Positions 46,498 to 54,366 of a stretch of DNA of 64,000 nt are shown piece after piece. Location of the stretch: contig NZ_CP038159.1 in NCBI RefSeq assembly GCF_004526235.1, forward strand, positions 1,054,001 to 1,118,000, in the 5' to 3' direction. Positions within the stretch are counted from its first letter, which is position 1, and every line of letters begins with the position of its first letter. This DNA is from Sphingobacterium sp. CZ-2 (GTDB lineage Bacteria; Bacteroidota; Bacteroidia; Sphingobacteriales; Sphingobacteriaceae). The notes beneath the pieces were generated by a model, which searched no databases, was not told where the DNA came from, and saw nothing but the letters and a program-made list of their open reading frames with translations. The translations under genes were made by a program, and so were the position numbers.

Positions 46498-46723
46498 TTA
46501 AAATTTTTTCAAGGCTTGCTTCACCTCATTCCATGATTTTCCTGAAATTGGATTTGCTTTGTAATCTTCTAAACGCTGATTTAAAATTCTTTTATGTTCT
46601 ACGGTTAATACTTAGTTTTCTGTTTCTTCAGATGTAATAATTGCATCAATAATAAGAAGTATTATTGCATCTGCATGATCGATTAACTCATGGATTTTTT
46701 TTGATATCTAACGTATTATCCAT
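46498..46723 (-). pseudogene. Decayed antitoxin gene of the addiction-module (TIGR02574) type (right copy)
   Basis: From an ATG at 46723 the minus strand reads MDNTLDIKK, then after a shift in an A-run HELIDHADAIILLIIDAIIT, an in-frame TAA after EETEN, and then EHKRILNQRLEDYKANPISG followed by KSWNEVKQALKKF and a stop at 46498. The RLEDY..NP..G.SW.EV end is the family signature. No toxin gene is adjacent. A fragment of the same gene lies at 37881-37990. Confidence 0.75.
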
Positions 46724-46878
46724 AGTAATCAGTTTTCTTATATTCAAAGTTATAAAGGAATTCTTTTAATCAACACTATTAACCTCTTTTAAGTACTGTC
46801 AAAACTTGAAATACTCGTAAATCTATTATTGTTGTCTTATAAGTTGCCTTCCCAGTGAAACTAAGGTGAAAGCATACT

Positions 46879-46925
46879 GAAAGTATGTAAAATGTATACC
46901 AAGCATACTATTTACATACTTTTAC
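46879..46925. repeat. Interrupted palindrome AAAGTATGTAAA/TTTACATACTTT
   Basis: The 12-bp arms are separated by about 20 bp containing a smaller inverted pair (GTAT...ATAC). No gene is seen in 46724-47191; this is the only structured part besides AT-rich sequence and the tRNA terminator. Confidence 0.55.
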
Positions 46926-47156
46926 ATTAGGATTACCATTTTTTCATAAAGAACTTAACCATAATCCAGTTAAAACACTTTTAAACCCAGATTTGAATTT
47001 AATTTACATTAATATAAGAGTAAAAAAAGGAGAATTTAATTAATAAATTTTCAACGGTCTAGCAGTTCTAATTGAAAAAAAATAAAGAAAATAGGGATAA
47101 TACAATTAAAATATAAAAAGTATAAGCGAGCATATATTACAACTTCACCTTTTAAC

Positions 47157-47188
47157 AGAAAAAGAGGTGAAAGATCACCTCTTTTTTA
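47157..47188. terminator. Terminator downstream of tRNA-Arg
   Basis: AAGAGGTGA/TCACCTCTT stem with a 4-nt loop and T-runs on both sides (CTTTTTT plus strand; CTCTTTTTC minus strand). It lies just past the 3' end of the minus-strand tRNA. Confidence 0.8.
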
Positions 47189-47191
47189 GAG

Positions 47192-47263
47192 TGCCCGCGG
47201 CGGGGGTCGAACCCACATCGTCAGAACCGGAATCTGATATTCTATCCATTGAACTACGCAGGC
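47192..47263 (-). tRNA. tRNA-Arg (anticodon CCG)
   Basis: Minus strand GCCTGCG...CGCGGGCA acceptor with one U-G pair, D arm AGTTCAATGGATAGAAT, anticodon loop TTCCGGT giving CCG, and T arm GTGGGTTCGACCCCCGC (with one mismatch at its base). Gene length 72 nt. Confidence 0.93.
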
Positions 47264-47357
47264 GGCAGGCCAAAAATACTACTTTTTGGGAGCTTTCAAT
47301 CAATTTCTTTTCGAAAAAGTAAGTGGTTAAAAGAGAAATTAATTAAGCGGCTCATTT

Positions 47358-47400
47358 TCAAAACAAAACGAGCTATCTTTTTGGGATAGCTCGTTCTATA
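47358..47400 (-). terminator. rpsU terminator
   Basis: Minus strand ACGAGCTATC-type stem (AACGAGCTATC/GATAGCTCGTT) followed by TTGTTTTG, 19 bp past the stop codon. Confidence 0.8.
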
Positions 47401-47414
47401 TGTTTGTACAATAA

Positions 47415-47606
47415 TTAACCGTTGTCTTGGTTTAAAGATTGTTTGTAGATCGCCTTCTTAACTTGGGTACGACGAGTGATCGATTTCTTCTCGAAAGCTT
47501 GACGGGAGCGTAGTTCTCTTAACACACCAGTTTTCTCGAATTTCTTCTTGAAACGCTTCAATGCTCTATCTAGAGATTCTCCTTCTTTTACATTTACAAT
47601 AATCAT
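47415..47606 (-). CDS. rpsU: Ribosomal protein S21
   Basis: A 63-residue small-subunit protein (MIIVNVKEGESLDRALKRFK, RELRSRQAFEKKS). The start at 47606 is set by homology; the frame is open 20 codons further but that part is untranslated leader. A very strong Shine-Dalgarno sequence AAAGGAGG lies 13 nt upstream. In Bacteroidota S21 helps hide the anti-SD of 16S rRNA, and rpsU is known as one of the few genes with a strong SD, which gives autoregulation. Confidence 0.97.
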   Translation of the reverse strand: MIIVNVKEGESLDRALKRFKKKFEKTGVLRELRSRQAFEKKSITRRTQVKKAIYKQSLNQDNG

Positions 47607-47619
47607 AGCTTTTAATATA

Positions 47620-47627
47620 CCTCCTTT
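47620..47627 (-). promoter_or_regulatory. Strong Shine-Dalgarno sequence of rpsU
   Basis: Minus strand AAAGGAGG with 13 nt to the ATG. Nearly all other genes in this window lack such a match. The fit to the S21 autoregulation model comes from published work on Bacteroidota ribosomes; the sequence is seen directly. Confidence 0.8.
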
Positions 47628-47715
47628 CGTCGTAATTTTCTTGGTCTGCAAAGGTATCGAAATCAATTGGATTCCACAAGATTTATTTTAGTAAATGAAA
47701 GGAACTTTATTAATA

Positions 47716-48351
47716 TTATTTTAATAAGCCAAACTCTTCAACAATAGCTTCCAATGGATGCTCTTTCGTACACAGGGCCGTATGAATGCCCAATTGTTTT
47801 GCTCCTTCAAGATGTTGGGGGCTATCATCCACAAAAAGGGTTTCCGATGGCTTGAGGTTGTTTTCTTTAAGCACTAATTCGAAGATCGCAAGATCAGGCT
47901 TTCTCAATCCGGCTAAATGGGAATAATAGGTCTTTTCAAAAAACTGCTCATTGTCCTCTACGCCGTATACTTCCTTGATATGGTTCATGCAATAAGTATA
48001 ATGGATCTCATTGTTATTGCTCAAGAGAAACATTCTGTAACGTTCGTTCAGTTCCTCCATAATTTCATGTTTACCTTCAGGAACGCCAATTAGCAAGGAA
48101 TTCCAGGCATGATCGATCTGTTCATCGGTTAGATCGGGTTTATTGGCTTTTTCTCTTACACCATTTCGGAATTCAGCAGCCGTAATCTCTCCCCTATCAA
48201 AACTATCAAATAGGGAGTCTTGCCCGTGGTGTGCAAAAAAATCATCGACATGTTGAATGCCCAAATCGATAAAGGCCTGACGAACACGCGGAAAGTCGAT
48301 CATGAATATCACATTTCCATAATCCAGAATTACATTTTTGATATTTTGCAT
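47716..48351 (-). CDS. HAD-superfamily phosphatase (YihX-like)
   Basis: A 211-residue haloacid dehalogenase-like hydrolase. Motif I is ILDYGNVIFMIDFPRV, close to the DLGNVIVDIDF form of E. coli YihX (glucose-1-phosphate phosphatase) where the second motif Asp is replaced by Gly; motif II FLLSNNNEIH; motif III Lys in GLRKPDLAIF; motif IV TLFVDDSPQHLEGAKQLG. The cap is the small helical type (residues 15-85). Substrate not predictable. Cytoplasmic, monocistronic. Confidence 0.9.
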   Translation of the reverse strand: MQNIKNVILDYGNVIFMIDFPRVRQAFIDLGIQHVDDFFAHHGQDSLFDSFDRGEITAAEFRNGVREKANKPDLTDEQIDHAWNSLLIGVPEGKHEIMEELNERYRMFLLSNNNEIHYTYCMNHIKEVYGVEDNEQFFEKTYYSHLAGLRKPDLAIFELVLKENNLKPSETLFVDDSPQHLEGAKQLGIHTALCTKEHPLEAIVEEFGLLK

Positions 48352-48440
48352 CTAAAAAATTTTGTTTTCTCGTCTCAAATATCGATAATTGCATCGTCAA
48401 AAGGCAGGAATAAATGCTGAAATTTTGATGAAATAAAAAA

Positions 48441-48490
48441 GCTCCTATAGCTCAGTTGGTTAGAGTAGAAGACTCATAATCTCGTGGGCT
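48441..48490 (+). pseudogene. Truncated tRNA with CAT anticodon
   Basis: GCTCCTATAGCTCAGTTGGT followed by TAGAGTAGAAGACTCATAAT matches the intact tRNA at 48615 through the anticodon arm, then diverges before the T arm. It lies 124 bp before the intact copy and looks like a remnant of recombination at this tRNA locus. Confidence 0.75.
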
Positions 48491-48614
48491 AAGGCAGTGA
48501 AAAAGAGTTTTTTAGTACTGAAAACCTCTCCTAACGGTAGAGGAAATTTCAGAAAGTATAAAACTCAAAAAATTTGAGCATTTTTGTCAAGTTTTGACAA
48601 ATAAAATAACATAA

Positions 48615-48688
48615 GCGCCTATAGCTCAGTTGGTTAGAGTAGGAGACTCATAATCTCTTGGTCACAGGTTCGAGCCCTGTTGGGCGCA
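48615..48688 (+). tRNA. tRNA with CAT anticodon (Met or lysidine-type Ile2)
   Basis: GCGCCTA/TGGGCGC acceptor with one T-G pair, D arm AGCTCAGTTGGTTAGAGT, anticodon loop CTCATAA, T arm ACAGGTTCGAGCCCTGT, discriminator A. CAT cannot tell elongator Met from Ile2 without identity analysis. The next gene is a tyrosine recombinase, so this is a probable integration site. Confidence 0.92.
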
Positions 48689-48691
48689 CTA

Positions 48692-48732
48692 AAAGCCGTT
48701 TCAGAAGAAATTTTGAAGCGGTTTTTTTTTTA
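48692..48732 (+). terminator. Terminator after the CAT tRNA
   Basis: AAAGCCGTTTCA and TTTGAAGCGGTTTTTTTT form an imperfect stem with a T-run of eight or more. Confidence 0.65.
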
Positions 48733-48872
48733 TTTCTTTGAGCCGATTTCGTCGGCGAGACGGTCACGGGTAAATCGCCCCTACGACTGGTTTTACATAG
48801 TTTTTTGTTGAACTTCACGCAAAACCGTAACAAATAGGTAACGGAAATTTTTGCGTGCTAATTGAAAAAATT

Positions 48873-50174
48873 ATGGCAACCGTAAGCGCAAAGGTTTATG
48901 AACACCACAAGAAAGCAGATGGAACTTACAATGTAAAAATTTGTGTCCATCACAAAAGTGAAAGAAAGTTTATTGACACCAATCACTTTGTTGTCAAAAA
49001 GCAACTGACCAAGGATTTTAAGATCAAAGATCCTTTTGTTGCAGACAAGGTCGAACAACAGCTAAGGGATTATCGAAAGATGATTAGCGACCTCGACGAC
49101 CGACTTGATTATTTTACAGCCACATCACTGCGGGATTACCTGCGTGATAAGGACGAGGACATCGACTTTATTAAGTTTTGTACTCAACACATCGAACGCC
49201 TAAAGAAAGAGGGACGCGGTGGATCGGCCAAAAATCAATCGGTAATCCGTAACAGTCTTGTCGATTATTTTAAACGGCCATCCGTTTCCATTAAAGAGGT
49301 TAACTCCAATATGCTAATGGCCTATGAGCGTTATCTACGGACAGAACGAACAATGACACGCTACAATCAAGACAACAACCCAGTTGTCACAACCGAAAAA
49401 GGATTGTCTGATAGCGGGCTGCACAATCACATGAGGGATTTAAGAACATTATTTAATGCCGCACGAGAAGTTTATAATAATGAAGACCTCGGTATTTACC
49501 GCATCAAACACTATCCATTCAAGAAATATAAGGTTGGTTCCCCACCCCTCACCAAAAAAAGGAATAATACACTTGAACAAGTGTTGATTATTCGGGATTG
49601 TGTTACTAAACCCGGAAGCCGTGCAGAATTGGCTAAGGAACTTTATATGCTTTCGTTCTATCTCTGCGGAATGAATGCCGTAGACCTGTATCAAATAACG
49701 GAACGTGACATTAGAAACGGACGTTTAGATTATAACCGTTCTAAGACAGAGGGTAAACGTAAAGATAATGCTTTTATCAGCATTAAAATTGTCGATGAAG
49801 CCAAGACTTTATTAGAAAAATATTTGGGGAAATTGCGTGATCGCTATTCAACTGCTAATGCCCTTAATTGGGCATTATGCAAAGGGATGGAACAGTTACG
49901 CAAATTGACAGGAATACCCGAACTAACTTTGTATTGGGCAAGGCACACTTTTGCGAATACGGCTCGTAACGATTGCCGAATGAGCAAGGACGACGTAGCT
50001 CTTGCACTCAACCACGTTGACGAGGGCAACCGTACAACAGATATTTACATTGCCAAAGATTGGAAGATTGTGGATGATGTGCAACGAAAAGTCATTTCAC
50101 AACTTCGTAAAGTCGAAGTCAAAGTGATGAAGAAAAGACAAAAGGAAAACGAAACAGAAAAAATCGCTGCCTAA
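48873..50174 (+). CDS. Tyrosine recombinase/integrase of a mobile element
   Basis: A 433-residue integrase of the Bacteroidota transposon type. It starts at the ATG at 48873 (MATVSAKVYEHHKKADG); the frame extends to a GTG at 48855. An arm-binding-like N-terminus, a SAM-like core-binding domain (about 95-215) and a catalytic domain with HTFAN, ALNHVDEGNRTTDIYI (His and nucleophile Tyr) are visible. The usual first Arg (G-x-R) is replaced: LCGMNAVDLYQ. The box normally H-x-x-R reads YWAR. Some Bacteroidota conjugative-element integrases lack the first Arg yet work. It is 184 bp from the tRNA and faces away from it, as for a tRNA-integrated island. Confidence 0.9.
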   Translation: MATVSAKVYEHHKKADGTYNVKICVHHKSERKFIDTNHFVVKKQLTKDFKIKDPFVADKVEQQLRDYRKMISDLDDRLDYFTATSLRDYLRDKDEDIDFIKFCTQHIERLKKEGRGGSAKNQSVIRNSLVDYFKRPSVSIKEVNSNMLMAYERYLRTERTMTRYNQDNNPVVTTEKGLSDSGLHNHMRDLRTLFNAAREVYNNEDLGIYRIKHYPFKKYKVGSPPLTKKRNNTLEQVLIIRDCVTKPGSRAELAKELYMLSFYLCGMNAVDLYQITERDIRNGRLDYNRSKTEGKRKDNAFISIKIVDEAKTLLEKYLGKLRDRYSTANALNWALCKGMEQLRKLTGIPELTLYWARHTFANTARNDCRMSKDDVALALNHVDEGNRTTDIYIAKDWKIVDDVQRKVISQLRKVEVKVMKKRQKENETEKIAA

Positions 50175-50254
50175 TATAAGAGAATGAATTACATGGGGAA
50201 AATTATTCCCATGTAATTCATTTTAAGTATTTAAACACGTAAATTTGAATACCG

Positions 50255-50416
50255 ATGAAAAATGTAATTTGGTTCTTTATTACCTGCATTATTGCAACGG
50301 TAGGGTTCTTTGCAGCCTTATCGATGAAAACTCCGTGGATAGGATTTGCCGTCGCTTTTGGTATATGGTTCATATTTTTATGGACTACAACGAAGCCGAG
50401 AAGACGTCGGCGTTAA
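50255..50416 (+). CDS. Small membrane protein
   Basis: A 53-residue ORF starting at the ATG at 50255. Two hydrophobic helices (VIWFFITCIIATVGFFAAL and WIGFAVAFGIWFIFLW) are joined by a short loop, and the tail is basic (TKPRRRRR). Too short for the usual gene callers; the hydrophobic pattern and basic end favour a real two-helix protein. It precedes a convergent small gene with a shared hairpin between them. Function unknown. Confidence 0.55.
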   Translation: MKNVIWFFITCIIATVGFFAALSMKTPWIGFAVAFGIWFIFLWTTTKPRRRRR

Positions 50417-50423
50417 TATTTCG

Positions 50424-50447
50424 GGTGGCATTCTATTTCACCACCCA
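50424..50447. terminator. Hairpin between two convergent small genes
   Basis: GGGTGG...CCACCC stem (6 bp plus flanking A-T pairs). It overlaps the last codons of the minus-strand gene. No long T-run, so weak. Confidence 0.4.
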
Positions 50448-50639
50448 ATTGTTTTCCTTTCTGATATTCTCCACACCATTATTATCTAACCATGCTTTGA
50501 AAGCGTGCTCGTTATCAGGAGTAAACTTTACAATATCCCCATTATTCAACATTAGTGTGAAATCTTTAAGAATACATATATACTTAGAAACTTCCGAAGC
50601 GGGATATTCAAAATTAGGGAAATATGTTGCGGCTTCCAT
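50433..50639 (-). CDS. Small hypothetical protein
   Basis: A 68-residue protein from an ATG at 50639. It has a strand-rich pattern with MLNNGDIVKFTPDNEHAFKAW, acidic overall. The composition looks like real protein, unlike the 191-codon plus-strand frame that covers the same DNA. No family recognised. Between 50640 and 50935 I see no supportable gene. Confidence 0.55.
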   Translation of the reverse strand: MEAATYFPNFEYPASEVSKYICILKDFTLMLNNGDIVKFTPDNEHAFKAWLDNNGVENIRKENNWVVK

Positions 50640-50935
50640 ATTAAAAGAGTTGATTTTAAACCATCATGTCGCCGCTATTAAAAAAGCGCAGGCAACAACT
50701 TACCGTACTGTGGTCTTAGGAAACCGGCAACCAATAAGTGCGCCCACGCCAAAGCATGAGCGTTCTACACTTATCATCCCGGTTGCATTGAAAGTTCCTA
50801 AGTTTCAGTACAGGACTTAAAGCAAAAACGCTTCAAGAATATCTTTATACAAAGATAATGATTATACTAATAGAAATTCAAAAGTAAAAAAGGTGAATAA
50901 ATTACATGAACCTAATATTATAGAAAAAAGTGTCA

Positions 50936-51811
50936 TTAGGACTTATTCATCTTTTGACGATATTCCGTAGGTGACACCCCTAAATTTCGCTGTACATATC
51001 TGCTGAAATAGGATATAGACGAAAAATTCATTTTTTCAGCAATGTCGGTCAACGTAAGTTCTTTGTTTTTTAGTAAACGGGCTATTTCCGTGATTGTAAA
51101 CCTGTTTATCCAAAACAACGCCGATTGACCACTAACTTTTTTACAGATTTCCGAAAGGTGCTTGGGTGTAACAAATAATTTTGAGGCGTAGTAAGCAACC
51201 TCGCGATTTTCTATGTATTCCCCGCTTTCCACTAAAGCAAGGAAACGCCGTAAAAGGTGGGCATTAGGGTCGGTGGTAGTATATTCTTCATTGATCCGTA
51301 CATGAATGTCAAACAGGTCGAGTACAAACGCTTCAACCAAACATCCCAATAGCTCTTGGTAGAAATGGTGGGATTTGTCTTCAAACCTACTTTTTAAATT
51401 GCGAAGATTGTTGTCGCAAATGGCTTTGTCACGTTCAGATAAGTTCAGAACAGGATTTTGCAACAACAATAAATTTCCCTTTATACCATAATTATTATTC
51501 GGAGAGTTCCTACGGAGGAATTTATTGGAAATATAAAGTACCGTTGCTTGAAAATCATTTGAAAGATGGATATGGGAAACCAATTTGCCATGTGTCCAAA
51601 TAATGAAATTTCCGGCTTTAATTTTAAACGTCTTGTTTGACATCTGAAATTTTCCTTTGCCACGGTAGCAAAGAATATGGATACAGTATTCCTTAAATCT
51701 ATCCGACCCTATTTCATCAAAATTTTCCGAAAAGACGATGTCTTCTTCCGCAAACCCAAAAACATTTTTGGTTTGCTCATCCTCAAAATTTGTAAATACT
51801 TCGCTTTCCAT
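50936..51811 (-). CDS. AraC-family transcription regulator
   Basis: A 291-residue protein. The N-terminal 170 residues are a cupin-like ligand domain (KFQMSNKTFKIKAGNFIIWT). The C-terminal 100 residues carry two helix-turn-helix motifs: FVTPKHLSEICKKVSGQSAL and LTLTDIAEKMNFSSISYFSR, with the typical GVSPTEYR end. It is divergent from the hydrolase/efflux operon at 51994 and probably controls it. Ligand unknown. Confidence 0.93.
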   Translation of the reverse strand: MESEVFTNFEDEQTKNVFGFAEEDIVFSENFDEIGSDRFKEYCIHILCYRGKGKFQMSNKTFKIKAGNFIIWTHGKLVSHIHLSNDFQATVLYISNKFLRRNSPNNNYGIKGNLLLLQNPVLNLSERDKAICDNNLRNLKSRFEDKSHHFYQELLGCLVEAFVLDLFDIHVRINEEYTTTDPNAHLLRRFLALVESGEYIENREVAYYASKLFVTPKHLSEICKKVSGQSALFWINRFTITEIARLLKNKELTLTDIAEKMNFSSISYFSRYVQRNLGVSPTEYRQKMNKS

Positions 51812-51961
51812 TTTTCCTACAATATTGGTCTACAAATATAAATAAATCAATAATAAACAGTAGAAAGACAAGAATATGCTATACAACAAATTGGCAATCC
51901 TCTTGGAAAAATGTGAAAATAAATCCGATTTCTGTGTAACAGTTAAAAGAAGTAGTCATTG

Positions 51962-51969
51962 TAATTTTG
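51962..51969 (+). promoter_or_regulatory. Bacteroidota -7 element before the hydrolase/efflux operon
   Basis: TAATTTTG (then CATT) matches TAnnTTTG, 24 bp before the ATG at 51994. No consensus -33 element, as expected if an activator such as the divergent AraC protein is needed. Confidence 0.5.
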
Positions 51970-51993
51970 CATTAGAATAAAAATTACAAGAAA

Positions 51994-53079
51994 ATGAAAG
52001 TAAAAATCAAATTGAAATTAGCCATAGCTATGTCATTTATAATGGCAACCGGCTATGTTTCTGCCCAAAATAAAGAGAAAACCCCAATAACCATTCAGGC
52101 ACAGGGAAGTTTTATGGCAGGAGGCACTACTTTGGAAACTGCCGGAACGTTCAAATTTTCGGATTTTTTAAATCCCTCGGGACAAATGGCATACGTTGAC
52201 CATGCCTATGCTTTCTATCAAATCCCCGCAAATGGGAAGAAACTGCCACTGGTCTTTCTACATGGAGGTGGACAGACAGGAAAAACATGGGAAACAACAC
52301 CTGATGGACGTGAGGGATTTCAGAACATATTCCTCCGAAAAGGATACAGTGTCTATATCGTTGACCAGCCACGCCGTGGTCGGGCGGGTTCTGCCGGAGG
52401 GACAGTGGCACTTAAACCCCATTATCTGGATAAGGCACTTTTCTCTCTATTCCGTATTGGAAATTACCCGAACCTATTTCCGGGAAGCCAGTTCCCAAAA
52501 GATGCCGAAAGTCTAAATCAGATTATGAGGTGGGCAACCCCGGATACTGGCCCCTATGACGATAAAGTAACCAGCGATGCAATGGCTGCCGTGTTAGATA
52601 AGTCGGGTGCTGCCATTCTCGTAACACATTCCCGTGGTGGCTATCCCGGTTGGCTTACAGCGTTGAAAACTGAAAATGTTAAAGCCATCGTATCTTTTGA
52701 GCCGGGCGGTTCCGCATTCGTTTTCCCGGAGGGTGAAGTTCCCGAACCCGTACCCACCGCTTATGGGTTTTTGAAAGGCGACACCGTACCACTTAGCTAG
52801 TTTATGAAATACACGAAATTCCCTATTGTGATTTACTATGGTGACTTTTTAGCCGACAAACCAACAGACCATATCGGGCAGGACCAATGGCGGGGCGAGA
52901 TGCAGATGGCACGTGCCTTTGCAGAGATAGTAAACCGTCACGGCGGTGACGCACAGGTGGTGCATTTGCCGGAAATAGGTATCAAAGGAAATACACACTT
53001 TCCGATGTCTGACTTGAACAATGTCGAGATTGCAGATTTGATGGCAAAATGGTTAAAAGAAAAAGGATTAGATAAATAA
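51994..53079 (+). pseudogene. Exported alpha/beta hydrolase, interrupted by an in-frame amber codon
   Basis: One frame runs from 51994 to 53079 (about 360 residues) broken only by TAG at 52798-52800. The part before has a signal peptide (AMSFIMATGYVSAQ), an oxyanion region LVFLHGGGQTGKTWE, and nucleophile Ser213 in VTHSRGGYPG. The part after starts FMKYTKFPIVIYYGD and bears the probable catalytic His in GIKGNTHFPM. Thus neither half has a full triad. The rest of the frame is undamaged, so the change is recent, or a sequencing error. First gene of the operon; esterase-like, substrate unknown. Confidence 0.8.
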
Positions 53080-53103
53080 CAAGGTAAATAAAAGCAGTTG
53101 GAT

Positions 53104-53613
53104 ATGAAAACGATTTTAAAATCAGTATTAGCAAGATTATTTATCAGCCTAACGGTATTCTTAACAGCATGTAATAACACTAAAAATCAAGAACAAATGG
53201 AAACAGGAGTGCCAACAATCAGCAGCTTTCCCACGGGAGAAGAAAACAAGGAATTTGGAAAATATTTTTCCGGTAGGACATGGCTTGCACGACTTACCAC
53301 CAATAAAGACCTGAACGTACCTATAAGCAATGTAACGTTTGAGCCGGGCTGCCGCAACAATTGGCACAGCCATTCCGGCGGACAAATCCTAATTGTTGTC
53401 GGTGGTTCAGGCTACTATCAGGAACGTGGCAAACCTGCACGCCGTTTAAGCGAGGGCGACGTTGTAGAAATCGCACCGGACGTAGAGCATTGGCATGGAG
53501 CTTCGCCCGATAGCTGGTTTTCGCACCTCGGTATAGGATGCAATCCGCAAACCAACAAGGACACATGGTTAGAGCCTGTGACCGATGAAGAATATAATGA
53601 GGCAGTAAAGTAA
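53104..53613 (+). CDS. Cupin-domain lipoprotein
   Basis: A 169-residue lipoprotein (VFLTAC, Cys23) starting at the ATG at 53104. A single cupin follows: GCRNNWHSHSGGQILIVVGG (motif 1 with His-His and Gln at the metal site) and GDVVEIAPDVEHWHGASPDS (motif 2 with His). Cupins of this kind near CMD proteins are often annotated as quercetin dioxygenase-like or decarboxylase helpers; the metal-ligand set is intact. Export to the periplasm is unusual for this family but shared by all four genes here. Confidence 0.88.
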   Translation: MKTILKSVLARLFISLTVFLTACNNTKNQEQMETGVPTISSFPTGEENKEFGKYFSGRTWLARLTTNKDLNVPISNVTFEPGCRNNWHSHSGGQILIVVGGSGYYQERGKPARRLSEGDVVEIAPDVEHWHGASPDSWFSHLGIGCNPQTNKDTWLEPVTDEEYNEAVK

Positions 53614-53629
53614 TTTAACACGAAAGACT

Positions 53630-54352
53630 ATGTACAAAAACAAGTTACTGAATTGGATTTTGTTTTTTGCCATAATCCTAAATGTCAAACAAATGAATGC
53701 ACAAAGTAAAACCGACACGTTGGATGCACGACATCAAAGTATTGTAGCCGTTTCTGCTCTTACTGCAACTGGTGATTTAGAGAACCTGAAAATCCAGTTG
53801 AATAACGGGCTGGATGCGGGGCTAACCATAAACGAGATTAAAGAGGCTTTGGTACAGTTGTACGCCTATTGCGGTTTTCCGAGAAGCCTTAACGGTATCA
53901 GCACGTTTATGCAGGTCTTGGAAGAAAGAAAGACAAAGGGCATTACCGATTTAACGGGCAGGGATGCGACACCCTTAACTGATAGTACGGATAAATACGA
54001 ACGTGGAAGAAAAACACTCGAAGCATTGAGCAAAACGCCACAGGCAAAACCCGCACCGGGTTTCGGAGAGTTTGCCCCACGTATTGATGCCTTTCTGAAA
54101 GAACACCTGTTCGCCGATATTTTCGATAGTGATGTGCTTTCTTACCAGCAAAGGGAACTGGTAACCATTTCTGCGCTTTCAGCGATGCCCGGCGTAGAAG
54201 CGCAGTTAAAATCCCATATCGCAATGGGTACGAATACCGGAATTACGGAAAAGCAGACGGTACAGATTTTTGATTTGATAGAAAAACATATCGGCAAGCA
54301 ACAAGCTGATAAGGCAAGAAGAGCATTAACAAAGTCTAATTCCGATAACTAA
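53630..54352 (+). CDS. Exported carboxymuconolactone decarboxylase-like protein, two CMD domains
   Basis: A 240-residue protein with a signal peptide (ILFFAIILNVKQMNAQ). Two CMD domains follow (about 35-120 and 140-235), each with a helix ending TINEIKEALVQLYAYCGFPR or TEKQTVQIFDLIEKHIG. The first has a lone Cys in YAYCGFPRS where AhpD has C-x-x-C, so it is not a peroxidase of the AhpD type. Role unknown; in the same run as a cupin and two hydrolases. Confidence 0.9.
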   Translation: MYKNKLLNWILFFAIILNVKQMNAQSKTDTLDARHQSIVAVSALTATGDLENLKIQLNNGLDAGLTINEIKEALVQLYAYCGFPRSLNGISTFMQVLEERKTKGITDLTGRDATPLTDSTDKYERGRKTLEALSKTPQAKPAPGFGEFAPRIDAFLKEHLFADIFDSDVLSYQQRELVTISALSAMPGVEAQLKSHIAMGTNTGITEKQTVQIFDLIEKHIGKQQADKARRALTKSNSDN

Positions 54353-54366
54353 TAAAATATCGAACA

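Noticed and set aside
48648..48833. Minus-strand ORF containing RPTGLEPVT
   Set aside because: This sequence arises from reading through the antisense of a tRNA; it is a well-known false protein signature.
50245..50820. 191-codon plus-strand ORF
   Set aside because: It overlaps the better-supported 53- and 68-residue genes, and its sequence has the look of a shadow frame.
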